Source: Bacteroidota bacterium
Lineage (GTDB): Bacteria; Bacteroidota; Ignavibacteria; UBA10030; UBA6906
Assembly (NCBI GenBank): GCA_030835135.1
Contig: JAUQWO010000081.1
Location: 1 to 64,000 of the forward strand
Direction of reading: 5' to 3'
DNA length: 64,000 nt
The notes beneath the pieces are model-generated. The model searched no databases, was not told the DNA's origin, and saw nothing but the letters and a program-made list of their open reading frames with translations. The position numbers were made by a program, and so were the translations under genes. Position 1 is the first letter of the stretch; every line of letters begins with the position of its first letter. Shown one piece after another: positions 8,976-16,402 of this stretch.

Positions 8976-9332
8976 CACCTCGTTCACCGTACCATCACCA
9001 CACACGTCTGTGCTCGCGGCGGAATGGGAGTCGCGGAGTGATACCCCCGGAGTGATACGCACGAAGTGACACGCGCGGAGTGATACGCGCGGAGTGACAC
9101 GCACCGGCGTTCTGCATAGTCGCATCGCGCCACCGTGCATTCTGCAATCCCGTGTATCCTCTCAACAGACCACCACTTGCGTCGGTTTAGCCGTTCGTCC
9201 GCTTCCGGTGCCGTGTATTGTGCATGATACCCGCCTGACGAACCTTCATTCTGCGTGGCAATGCCGCACGTCGGCATGGCATGTCGTTTGTACGCTGCAT
9301 GGGTGAGTGTCCCACATACCCAGGAGGCGATC
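8976..9332. other. 357-bp intergenic region with a 14-bp repeat array
   Basis: Between the DUF5686 gene and tonB there is no gene I can support. The region contains the 14-bp tandem array (9034-9103) and a perfect dyad ATGCCG-N5-CGGCAT at 9261-9277. I found no convincing sigma-70-type promoter for tonB here. Confidence 0.6.
9034..9103. repeat. Tandem 14-bp repeat, five copies
   Basis: Five head-to-tail copies of a 14-bp unit, consensus CGGAGTGAYACGCR, begin at 9034, 9048, 9062, 9076 and 9090. A degenerate sixth copy may occupy 9020-9033. The period is exact and is not a multiple of three, so this is not a coding repeat. It lies about 230 bp upstream of the tonB start. Confidence 0.85.
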
Positions 9333-10052
9333 ATGGTTGCCACGACTGTCCGGTACGGAGCGATGGAACTGAAGGAGTCGGCCCAGCGGTTCTGGTTCAT
9401 CGGGTTCATCATCTCGCTCACGATACACTCGCTGGTCCTGAGTGCATTCCACCTGGACCTTTTCCACGTCGGTACCGATCCGAGGACGATCGTCATGCGT
9501 CCCTTCCCTCTCGATCCACGGATCCATCTCGACCCATGGATTCCCGGGATCACGACACCCCCACCGGCATCGGGAAGTGCGCCGCGCGTTCAGAGCGAGC
9601 GTGCGATCCCTGTCCCTGTGGCGGATGACAAGGCCGACCCCGACAGGGTCACTGCAACACAGGAACAGATGGCTCGTCAGGTGGATCCTCTGGCCAACGG
9701 TGCCGGTGAGGGGGCAGGAACCGGCAACGGGACGATCACGATCCCCGGGCCTGCGGACGACGCCCCGGTACGGTTTGAGGCCGTTGAGAAACTGCCGGAG
9801 ATCATCACGCGCGTAACACCTGTGTACCCGCCGCTTGCCATCAAGGCCGGGATCGAGGGACGTGTCGTGGTGAACATGCTTGTCGGCAAGGATGGTCACG
9901 TGCAGGAAGTGTCGCTGATGCACTCGACCGCCGATTGCCTGAATGATGCCGCACTCGACGCAGCACGCGGTTTTCTGTTCACCCCTGCGTACATGAACAA
10001 CGGACCGGTCAGGGTGTGGATCACCGTGCCGTTCAGTTTCAGACTTCGCTGA
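9333..10052 (+). CDS. tonB: Energy transducer TonB
   Basis: The ATG at 9333 is preceded by a consensus AGGAGG; the longer open frame from 9255 lacks one. The 239-residue protein has a charged cytoplasmic N-terminus, one membrane anchor (about residues 23-42, FIGFIISLTIHSLVLSAF) and a Pro-rich periplasmic linker. It ends in a TonB C-terminal domain with TPVYPPLAIKAGIEGRVVV and the late FTPAYMNNGPVRVWITVPFSF. It should couple the proton-motive force to outer-membrane receptors. No exbB/exbD or receptor lies nearby. The linker is shorter than in enteric TonB. Confidence 0.86.
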   Translation: MVATTVRYGAMELKESAQRFWFIGFIISLTIHSLVLSAFHLDLFHVGTDPRTIVMRPFPLDPRIHLDPWIPGITTPPPASGSAPRVQSERAIPVPVADDKADPDRVTATQEQMARQVDPLANGAGEGAGTGNGTITIPGPADDAPVRFEAVEKLPEIITRVTPVYPPLAIKAGIEGRVVVNMLVGKDGHVQEVSLMHSTADCLNDAALDAARGFLFTPAYMNNGPVRVWITVPFSFRLR

Positions 10053-10071
10053 CACCACATGGGGGGTGCTG

Positions 10072-10162
10072 TGAGCGGGTTGCCCGGGAGGTAGGGGAAC
10101 GGAAAAGGAGACCGCCTCCCGGGTTTACCTTTCGTGGAATCGCTTCCATTGTGACCCGCTCA
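10072..10162 (+). terminator. Nested hairpins after tonB (weak terminator)
   Basis: An inner perfect 9-bp stem CCCGGGAGG/CCTCCCGGG (10083-10091 and 10115-10123) is followed by TTTACCTTTC. It is enclosed by an outer perfect stem TGAGCGGGT/ACCCGCTCA (10072-10080 and 10154-10162). It may terminate tonB transcription, but the T-tract is poor. Confidence 0.4.
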
Positions 10163-10359
10163 GACATCACCCCTCTCTCCCACCGTGCGGCATACCCTTT
10201 GCTCCAATTCATCTGAGTCCGATACCCTGCTCCGAGGTTGGAGTCAGAGATCTTTGAAATGAGTGCAAATTAGCCACATTTTCCGGAGTTCCGGACAGCG
10301 AAGCTTGTCTCGTCGTGGCTATTATTGTGCAACGTTACGGTTATGCTCATATTTGCCGA

Positions 10360-10377
10360 ATGTCACCCGGGTGTCAT
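10360..10377. promoter_or_regulatory. 18-bp palindrome abutting the glgP -35 box
   Basis: ATG-T-CACCCGGGTG-T-CAT is palindromic except for one symmetric T:T pair. It ends two bases before the -35 box at 10380, so its centre lies about 46 bp upstream of the predicted start. That is a typical place for an activator site. Confidence 0.45.
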
Positions 10378-10379
10378 CG

Positions 10380-10408
10380 TTGAATTTTCTGGGCCAAATC
10401 GCTATATT
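10380..10408 (+). promoter_or_regulatory. Sigma-70-like promoter for glgP
   Basis: TTGAAT (10380-10385), a 17-bp spacer and TATATT (10403-10408). The predicted start near 10415 gives a leader of about 28 nt with GAGGAG before the GTG start at 10443. Confidence 0.65.
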
Positions 10409-10442
10409 TTTCCTTGTTCACAACTGAGGAGTCAGACAGCCC

Positions 10443-12590
10443 GTGGCACTCAAAAAGGTATCCGATAAGCAGATCGATCAAGCGATCCAGGATCTTCATG
10501 AACTCGCCTACAATCTCTGGCATTCATGGAATCCTGCCGCACAGCGGATATTCCAGGAACTCTCCCCCTTCTTCTGGGAAGACACCAACCACAATGCCGT
10601 GGAGGTGATGAACTGGATCTCCGGCCCGGAACTCAAAGGTCGACTGCAGAATCCGGATTTCTATACCCGGGTCGCGGCCGTCTGCAAAAGTTACCGTGAT
10701 TACATGAAGCCCAAAGGAACATGGGCCGACAAACATGCGGCACCATTGAAGCACGCCCCGGTAGCGTATTTCAGCGCTGAATTCGGTTTGCACGAGAGCC
10801 TCCGCATCTACTCCGGTGGCCTCGGCATCCTCGCCGGCGACCATGCGAAATCCGCCAGCGACCTCGGCCTTCCCCTCTATGGCCTCAGCATCTTCTACCG
10901 GCAGGGATACTTCCGTCAGCAGACCAGCAATGAAGGGTGGCAGCAGGAGTTCTATCCCACCTTCGATCCGGCCCGTCTCCCGCTCCGTCCGGTCAACGAC
11001 AAGAAGGGGAACCGGGTCATCTGCAGCGTGCCGATCGGCAACACGAACGTCGAGTTCCAGGCCTGGGCCGTCGGCGTGGGCCGCGTCACGCTCTTCCTGC
11101 TCGATACCAATCTGCCGCAGAACAGTCAGTTCTACCGCGACCTGTCCGCACATGTCTACGGCGGCGATCAGACGAACCGCATCGGACAGGAGATCCTGCT
11201 CGGCATCGGTGGTGTGCGATTGATGCGCAAACTGGGCATCAACCCCTCGATCTTCCACATGAATGAGGGTCACTCCGCATTCCTCACGTTGGAACTCCTC
11301 CGCGAACAGCTGCAGGCGAAGAAGCCGCTCGCTGAGGCCCAGGCCTTCGTGAAGAAGCATTGCGTGTTCACGACCCACACCCCCGTGCCTGCCGGCCACG
11401 ACAAGTTCGATCGCGGTTTGATGGAAGCCAACCTCGGTCCGTTCGCATCGGCCATGGGGATGTCCATCGACGATATGATGGCGTACGGCCGCGTCCACCA
11501 GGAACACCCGGGCGAAGGTTTCACGATGACCGTGCTCGCGCTCAAGATGTGCCGCGCCGCGAACGGCGTGAGTGAACTGCACGGACGCGTGAGCCAGGAG
11601 ATGTGGAAAGAGCTGTACCCCGATATCCAGGTCAGCAAGGTGCCGATCGGCGCGGTCACGAATGGCGTGCATGTCACCGGCTGGACCTCGCCGACCGCCT
11701 CGCAATTCTGGTCCACCCAGCTCGGCCCAAAATGGATCGACAAATTCCGCGATGCGAAATACTGGAAGGAAACGCTCGAATCCAAGAAGGTCTCCGACGC
11801 CGAACTGTGGGGACTCCGGACAGCGTTGCGCCGCGAGCTCGTGGAATTCGCGCGCCGGCGTCTGCGGGAGCAGAACCTCCGTCACAATACGAACGACGTG
11901 GCGATGTACGACAACATCCTGTCGCCGGATGTCTTTACGATCGGTTTCGCGCGACGCTTCGCCACATACAAACGTGCCCCCCTGTTGTTCAGAGACCTGG
12001 GCTGGGCGATCAAGGTGCTGACGGACAAGGAAAAGCCGGTCCAGATCATCTTTGCCGGCAAGGCACATCCCCGGGACGATGCCGGCAAGCACTTCATTCA
12101 GGAGATCATCAACATCACCAAACGCGTGGATCTCTTCGGCCGTGTAGTGTTCGTGGAAGACTATGACATCAACGTGGCACGGTACCTCGTGTCCGGCGCC
12201 GACGTCTGGCTCAACACCCCGCGCCGGCCGATGGAGGCCTGCGGCACCAGCGGCATGAAGGTCATGATGCACGGCGGCTTGAACCTGAGCACCATGGACG
12301 GCTGGTGGCGTGAGGCGTACGACGGCGAGAATGGCTGGAAGATCGGCGAGGACACGACGGCAAGTTCGGACCAGCTCCAGGACGATCTCGATGCAGCATC
12401 GCTGCGTGCCGTGCTCGAGAACCAGGTCATTCCGCTCTACTACGACCGCGGAAAGGATGGTATTCCGCACAACTGGTTGAAGCGGGTGCGCCACGCGATG
12501 GCCTCCCTGGTCCCGGTCTTCAACACGGACCGGATGGTGGTGGATTATACGCACAAGCTGTATCTCCCGGACAGCGCGAAGCGCAAATAG
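10443..12590 (+). CDS. glgP: Alpha-glucan (glycogen/maltodextrin) phosphorylase
   Basis: The 715-residue protein starts at a GTG preceded by GAGGAG. It releases glucose-1-phosphate from alpha-1,4-glucans using pyridoxal phosphate. Its size and motifs fit the short, archaeal/thermophile-type phosphorylases (TIGR02094) rather than the ~800-residue enteric enzyme. Visible markers are the N-terminal DUF3417-like segment ([20 protein letters not shown]), [20 protein letters not shown], the [10 protein letters not shown] segment and the PLP-lysine region [14 protein letters not shown] at about residues 598-611. It is a single-gene unit between its own promoter and a strong terminator. No other glycogen gene is nearby. 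Confidence 0.93.
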   Translation: MALKKVSDKQIDQAIQDLHELAYNLWHSWNPAAQRIFQELSPFFWEDTNHNAVEVMNWISGPELKGRLQNPDFYTRVAAVCKSYRDYMKPKGTWADKHAAPLKHAPVAYFSAEFGLHESLRIYSGGLGILAGDHAKSASDLGLPLYGLSIFYRQGYFRQQTSNEGWQQEFYPTFDPARLPLRPVNDKKGNRVICSVPIGNTNVEFQAWAVGVGRVTLFLLDTNLPQNSQFYRDLSAHVYGGDQTNRIGQEILLGIGGVRLMRKLGINPSIFHMNEGHSAFLTLELLREQLQAKKPLAEAQAFVKKHCVFTTHTPVPAGHDKFDRGLMEANLGPFASAMGMSIDDMMAYGRVHQEHPGEGFTMTVLALKMCRAANGVSELHGRVSQEMWKELYPDIQVSKVPIGAVTNGVHVTGWTSPTASQFWSTQLGPKWIDKFRDAKYWKETLESKKVSDAELWGLRTALRRELVEFARRRLREQNLRHNTNDVAMYDNILSPDVFTIGFARRFATYKRAPLLFRDLGWAIKVLTDKEKPVQIIFAGKAHPRDDAGKHFIQEIINITKRVDLFGRVVFVEDYDINVARYLVSGADVWLNTPRRPMEACGTSGMKVMMHGGLNLSTMDGWWREAYDGENGWKIGEDTTASSDQLQDDLDAASLRAVLENQVIPLYYDRGKDGIPHNWLKRVRHAMASLVPVFNTDRMVVDYTHKLYLPDSAKRK

Positions 12591-12618
12591 CCGCGACTTC
12601 TCACCGGGGTTGTCTCTG

Positions 12619-12648
12619 AAACCGGGGCCACGGCCCCGGTTTTTTTGT
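12619..12648 (+). terminator. Strong intrinsic terminator after glgP
   Basis: A perfect GC-rich hairpin (AAACCGGGGC / GCCCCGGTTT, loop CACG) runs directly into a run of T residues. It ends glgP transcription. Confidence 0.92.
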
Positions 12649-12656
12649 TCCCGCCA

Positions 12657-12686
12657 GCAACTTTCGCGCAGCATGTGCATCTTAAC
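12657..12686 (+). promoter_or_regulatory. ECF-like promoter candidate for the sigma factor operon
   Basis: GCAACTTTCGC at 12657-12667 is identical over 11 nt to the sequence upstream of the tricorn gene and resembles an ECF -35 box. The -10 side (GCATCTTAA) fits less well than at the other two sites. Self-activation by the encoded sigma factor is an inference. Confidence 0.35.
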
Positions 12687-12713
12687 AGAAAGCACGGGAC
12701 TCCTCCACCACAC

Positions 12714-13268
12714 ATGGCCATGGCAATGGCAACAGACGCACAGCTTCTGGACCGGCTCCTCCGGGGTGACACCCGGTCGCTGGGCGAGATCTACGAACGC
12801 TACCGCGTGCCCCTGTTCCGATTCTGCCTCCGGATGGTGAAGGATACGGCTCTCGCCGAGGATGCAGTGCACGACACCTTCGTCAAGCTCGCACGTCAGC
12901 ACAGCGGCATCCTGCATCCGGGAGCACTGAAGTCCTGGCTGTTCCGGGTGGCCCGCAATGAGGTGTACATGATACTGCGGCGTGCAGCACCCATGCCTCT
13001 GGAAGACGCCGATGGCGTTCTGGACCCTTCCACCCCGCACGATCTCCTCGAACAAACCGAACGCGCATCGCTTGTGCACGCGATGCTGGCGGCGCTCCGG
13101 CCGGCATATCGCGAGGTCCTCATGCTGCGGGAGTTCGAAGAGATGCCGTACGCCGAGATCGCCGCGATCACGGGATCCACGGAGGGCGCAGTGAAGTCAC
13201 GATTATTCAAGGCACGGCTGGCCCTTGCGGGATCGATGGCCGGCATGCAGAAGGAGAGGATGCGATGA
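12714..13268 (+). CDS. RNA polymerase ECF-type sigma-70 factor
   Basis: I took the first of three clustered ATG codons (12714, 12720, 12726); all give nearly the same ~180-184-residue protein. Region 2 is seen as LGEIYERYRVPLFRFCLRMV followed by AEDAVHDTFVKLA. Region 4 is LRPAYREVLMLREFEEMPYAEIAAITGSTEGAVKS, a clear helix-turn-helix. It has the two-domain architecture of group 4 sigma factors. Its stop overlaps the start of the anti-sigma gene (ATGA), so the two are translationally coupled. Which genes it controls is unknown; candidates are the two other loci with the GCAACT-type motif. Confidence 0.9.
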   Translation: MAMAMATDAQLLDRLLRGDTRSLGEIYERYRVPLFRFCLRMVKDTALAEDAVHDTFVKLARQHSGILHPGALKSWLFRVARNEVYMILRRAAPMPLEDADGVLDPSTPHDLLEQTERASLVHAMLAALRPAYREVLMLREFEEMPYAEIAAITGSTEGAVKSRLFKARLALAGSMAGMQKERMR

Positions 13269-13714
13269 ATACCTGTGAGCGCTGTGAAGAGATGATGAGT
13301 GCGTATATCGACGGCGTCCTGGATGACGCGGGGGGCGCGGAGCTGTTCGCGCACATGGGCACGTGCACACAGTGCCGGCAGACGTACGCGGGGATGTCCG
13401 CCATCCGGACGTATTGTGCCGTCGCACCGGCTCCCGAGGTGCCGGAACGACTGGACCGCCGCATTCACCGGCTTCATGCCGCGCCGGCGGCACGGGTATC
13501 GCGGTTGAGGAAGGTCTGGACGCAACGGCTCACCATACCGGCACCGGCGTTCGCGCTGGCGTTACTGGTCGTTTCGGTAACGGTTCTTGCCACCGTGGTT
13601 TGGCTGAGAACGACACCCGCGCCCGCGGAAGAACAGCAGGTCATGTATATCATGAGCATGCCGGCCGTCGAAGTGGAAGGTGTTCCCGGCCGGAACGGAT
13701 CACACATACACTAG
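13265..13714 (+). CDS. Membrane-anchored zinc-finger anti-sigma factor
   Basis: The 149-residue protein begins in the overlap with the sigma gene. Its N-terminus carries the ZAS/zf-HC2 pattern H30-x3-C34-x2-C37, preceded by C4-x2-C7. One membrane segment follows at about residues 93-113, and the C-terminal tail of ~35 residues lies outside the cytoplasm. It should hold the sigma factor inactive at the inner membrane until released. The tail is very short, so any sensing may depend on the neighbouring TonB-C protein. Confidence 0.86.
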   Translation: MNTCERCEEMMSAYIDGVLDDAGGAELFAHMGTCTQCRQTYAGMSAIRTYCAVAPAPEVPERLDRRIHRLHAAPAARVSRLRKVWTQRLTIPAPAFALALLVVSVTVLATVVWLRTTPAPAEEQQVMYIMSMPAVEVEGVPGRNGSHIH

Positions 13715-13727
13715 GAGAAGACCACCC

Positions 13728-14528
13728 ATGAAGAAGCGCATCATGATCATCACCGCGGGCATCATTGCCTGCGCAGCGGTCAGCGTTGCCCAGGAGGCGA
13801 CTCAGGATGTCGCACAGGTCGTCGCGCCGGCCGCGAAAGGCACCGGTCAACAGCAGGTGCCGGAGAACCTCCTGGTCGACGTGCAACCCTCGGTGATCAA
13901 GCGTGTGGAACCCGTCTATCCGGGCGAGGCCTTGGCGAAGGGCTCCGAAGGGAAGGTCTGGCTCAAGATCCTGGTGGATACCGGGGGCAAGCCCGCGCAG
14001 GTCGAGGTCCTGAAATCCGAGAATGAGTACTTCGACCAGGCGAGCATCACCGCCGCACGCCAGTGGGTCTTCTCTCCCGCGATGAAGGACAATAAACCCG
14101 TCGCAGTCTGGATCACGCTGCCATTCAAGTTCAAACTGGCGGACAAGGAGGGTGGATCCAACGCACGTGGAGCGTCCCCGCAGGGCTCGCACCAGGCAGA
14201 AGAACTGATGAAGAAGATAGACATGTTCTTTTCCGGCGACCGGTCAGCACGGGGGTCCATCCAACCCGAAGCCTATCTCGTGGATGGCACACGGTTCGTG
14301 AGCTTGCAGGACGCGGTCTTTGGGAAAGAGAACGGGAAGTGCTTCGCAGGGGAGTCGAAGCGCCAGAAGGCGTTCACGAAGCTGACGATGGCGGATGATG
14401 GGTCGTCAGCAATGCTGGTACTGAGGACGGAGAATGCAAAGAAGGGAGATCCGCGCTGGCATACGATCGCGTGGAGCAGGGAGAAAGGCGGTGAGTGGAA
14501 GGTCACCCACTGGCATGCATCCCGGTAA
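13728..14528 (+). CDS. Secreted TonB C-terminal-domain protein fused to an NTF2/DUF4440-like domain
   Basis: The ATG at 13728 follows CTAGGAGA. The 266-residue product has a cleavable signal peptide (MKKRIMIITAGIIACAAVSVAQ) and no other membrane segment. Residues ~48-140 form a TonB C-terminal domain (VEPVYPGEALAKGSEGKVWLK to VAVWITLPFKFKL). The last ~100 residues end in GEWKVTHWHAS, a pattern typical of SnoaL/DUF4440 NTF2-like folds. A TonB-C domain free in the periplasm cannot transduce energy itself. As third gene of the sigma/anti-sigma operon it may work in envelope sensing. That role is inferred. Confidence 0.75.
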   Translation: MKKRIMIITAGIIACAAVSVAQEATQDVAQVVAPAAKGTGQQQVPENLLVDVQPSVIKRVEPVYPGEALAKGSEGKVWLKILVDTGGKPAQVEVLKSENEYFDQASITAARQWVFSPAMKDNKPVAVWITLPFKFKLADKEGGSNARGASPQGSHQAEELMKKIDMFFSGDRSARGSIQPEAYLVDGTRFVSLQDAVFGKENGKCFAGESKRQKAFTKLTMADDGSSAMLVLRTENAKKGDPRWHTIAWSREKGGEWKVTHWHASR

Positions 14529-14530
14529 GA

Positions 14531-14830
14531 TCAGGGATTGCCGTTCTTCTTTTCGTCTTTGGCGATCTTGTTCATGATGGACTTCTTCAGGGCGGAGCGC
14601 TTCCGGGGTGATACCGGGGGCGCTTCTTTTGTCGTATCGGGTGTTCCACCATCCACGATGAACAATTTTGAACACATCGTGCCTTTGAACCGGCCTTCGC
14701 GCTGGCATTCAAGATGGTGCTTCAGGATATCCTCGTAATTGGTCGATCCTGGCGAAAGCCAGAAATCGTCGAGGTCCGACCCACATTCCGTACAGAACGT
14801 TTTTTGACGTCGTTGTAGCTGTTTTGCCAT
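14531..14830 (-). CDS. Small zinc-ribbon-like hypothetical protein
   Basis: The frame is open further upstream, but ATG 14830 follows GGAGAG and a promoter, and gives a compact 99-residue protein. An N-terminal CTEC and later cysteines (LEC, GTMC) could bind zinc; the C-terminus is Lys-rich. I do not recognise a family. It converges on the TonB-C gene with only 2 nt between stops. Confidence 0.6.
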   Translation of the reverse strand: MAKQLQRRQKTFCTECGSDLDDFWLSPGSTNYEDILKHHLECQREGRFKGTMCSKLFIVDGGTPDTTKEAPPVSPRKRSALKKSIMNKIAKDEKKNGNP

Positions 14831-14852
14831 ACGCGCTCTCCAGAACATCAGC

Positions 14853-14880
14853 AATATACCGAAATCGTCACACTTATCAA
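14853..14880 (-). promoter_or_regulatory. Promoter of the small zinc-ribbon gene
   Basis: On the minus strand TTGATA (14880-14875), a 16-bp spacer and TATATT (14858-14853). Start near 14846, leader of about 16 nt. Confidence 0.5.
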
Positions 14881-14914
14881 ACCGCCGCCGGGCCCTCCGG
14901 GTTCCTGTCTTTGC

Positions 14915-14943
14915 TTGCCCAAGAGCAGTTTTTTTTGTACCAT
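14915..14943 (+). promoter_or_regulatory. Promoter of the transhydrogenase alpha-1 gene
   Basis: TTGCCC (14915-14920), a 17-bp spacer containing eight consecutive T, then TACCAT (14938-14943). The leader is about 54 nt. Confidence 0.5.
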
Positions 14944-15003
14944 GCCCCACTCTCTCCATGCGATCCAACACACCGTTTCATATCCGGAAAGGCAGCGAGG
15001 CGC

Positions 15004-16218
15004 ATGAAAATCGGTATCCTGAAGGAAACCCGCCCTGGTGAAACACGGGTGGCTCTCATCCCCGCCCTCCTCCCCCCCCTTGTCCGGGAGAAGCATGACG
15101 TGATCATCGAAGCGGGTGCCGGCAGTGCGTCCGGATTGGCCGACGAGCTGTATGCAAAAGCCGGGGCCCGGGTCGTAAAAACAGCGGTCGCGGTGTACAA
15201 AGAGGCGGACATCATCTTCAAGGTTCAACCGCCTGCCACGACCGGCGCGCGTGGGAAGAGTGAGGCCGATCAGCTTCGCGAAGGGACGACATACATCGGT
15301 TACATGGCACCCCTCGCGAATCCGGATCTGGTGAAGGTTCTCGAACGGAAGAAGATCACCGGTTTCGCCATGGAGTATGTTCCGCGTATCACCCGCGCCC
15401 AGAGCATGGACGCACTCAGCTCGATGGCCACGATCGCCGGATACAAAGCAGTGCTCCTTGCAACCCAACATCTCGGCAAGATGTTCCCGCTGCTGATGAC
15501 CGCCGCCGGTACGATCCCGCCGGCAACGGTGCTCATCCTCGGCGCCGGTGTTGCCGGACTTCAGGCGATCGCCACGGCGAAGCGTCTCGGTGCGAAGGTG
15601 GAAGCGTTCGATCCCCGTCCCGCCGTGAAGGACCAGGTGAAGAGTCTCGGTGCGACCTTCGTGGAGATGGAAATGCCCGCGGATGCGGAGACCAAGGGCG
15701 GCTACGCGAAAGAGATGTCAGCGGAGTTCCTCAGGAAGGAACAGGAGGCGATCGCCGCACGACTGCCGAAAGTGGATGTGGTGATCTGCACGGCCCAGGT
15801 GTTCGGCAAGCGCGCTCCGCTGCTCATTACCAAAGCCATGCTCGGTGCCATGCGCCCCGGAACGGTGATCGTGGACCTCGCGGCAGAGCAGGGTGGCAAC
15901 TGTGAACTGACACGTGCCGGCGAAACCGTCCGTCATCAGGGCGTTGCGATCGTTGGTGCCGTCAACCTCCCGGCCACCATCCCGTCCGATGCGAGCCTGA
16001 TGTACTCAAAGAATATCACGAACCTCTTCGCCACGCTCTTCCCGAAGGGAGCAACCACCCCGAACTTCGAGGACGAGGTCACCGTCGGCGCGTGCATCAC
16101 GCGCGATGGTGCGATCGCGAACGAAGGCGTGCGCGCGGCACTGCGTCCGGCAAAGCCCGCGAAGACCGCACGGCCAGCAAAGGCCCCGAAGACCGTGAAG
16201 GCCCCGAAAAAGAAATAG
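15004..16218 (+). CDS. pntAA: NAD(P) transhydrogenase subunit alpha part 1 (PntAA-like), orphan
   Basis: The start at 15004 gives the family's MKIGILKETRPGETRVAL opening; 404 residues. The NAD-binding Rossmann loop GAGVAGLQAIATAKRLGA lies near residues 180-197. It is followed by the transhydrogenase-type segments GGYAKEMSAEF and DLAAEQGGNCELT. These fit the soluble NAD(H)-binding domain I of proton-pumping transhydrogenase better than alanine dehydrogenase, its relative. The partner genes pntAB and pntB are not next to it; a protease gene follows. The last ~25 residues are an unusual Lys/Ala/Pro tail (AKPAKTARPAKAPK...), resembling histone H1-like extensions. Confidence 0.82.
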   Translation: MKIGILKETRPGETRVALIPALLPPLVREKHDVIIEAGAGSASGLADELYAKAGARVVKTAVAVYKEADIIFKVQPPATTGARGKSEADQLREGTTYIGYMAPLANPDLVKVLERKKITGFAMEYVPRITRAQSMDALSSMATIAGYKAVLLATQHLGKMFPLLMTAAGTIPPATVLILGAGVAGLQAIATAKRLGAKVEAFDPRPAVKDQVKSLGATFVEMEMPADAETKGGYAKEMSAEFLRKEQEAIAARLPKVDVVICTAQVFGKRAPLLITKAMLGAMRPGTVIVDLAAEQGGNCELTRAGETVRHQGVAIVGAVNLPATIPSDASLMYSKNITNLFATLFPKGATTPNFEDEVTVGACITRDGAIANEGVRAALRPAKPAKTARPAKAPKTVKAPKKK

Positions 16219-16245
16219 CGCCCCACACGTACGCCTTATAATAGA

Positions 16246-16278
16246 GCGCCGTGCCGGCCCCTCCGGGTCCCACGGCGC
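16246..16278 (+). terminator. GC hairpin after pntAA (weak terminator)
   Basis: Perfect 8-bp arms GCGCCGTG and CACGGCGC enclose 17 nt. No clear T-run follows, so termination is uncertain. Confidence 0.35.
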
Positions 16279-16288
16279 CGCTGTTCCT

Positions 16289-16314
16289 GCAACTTTCGCC
16301 CCCTTCTCCCCGTA
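16289..16314 (+). promoter_or_regulatory. ECF-like promoter candidate for the tricorn-type protease
   Basis: GCAACT (16289-16294) is followed 16 nt later by CGTA (16311-16314), close to the GGAAC-N16/17-CGTC layout of ECF sigma promoters. It shares 11 nt with the site before the sigma factor gene. Confidence 0.4.
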
Positions 16315-16402
16315 CATATATGTTGCCTCATGCGACGCAACCGGTTCCGGGGGGACCGCAGCACACCACACTCTGTCGTATTCACGCGAAAAGGACCACC
16401 GT

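Larger units (their letters stand above)
10053..10442. other. 390-bp intergenic region rich in inverted repeats
   Basis: The region between tonB and glgP holds nested palindromes (10072-10162), a possible three-helix junction (10271-10321), an 18-bp palindrome (10360-10377) and the glgP promoter. No open reading frame here looks real. Confidence 0.6.

Noticed and set aside
9034-9103. Possible CRISPR array
   Set aside because: The 14-bp units are contiguous with no spacers and no cas genes are nearby.
16237-16242. Perfect TATAAT upstream of the tricorn gene
   Set aside because: No acceptable -35 box at 16-18 bp, and the ECF-like motif downstream is a better promoter candidate.
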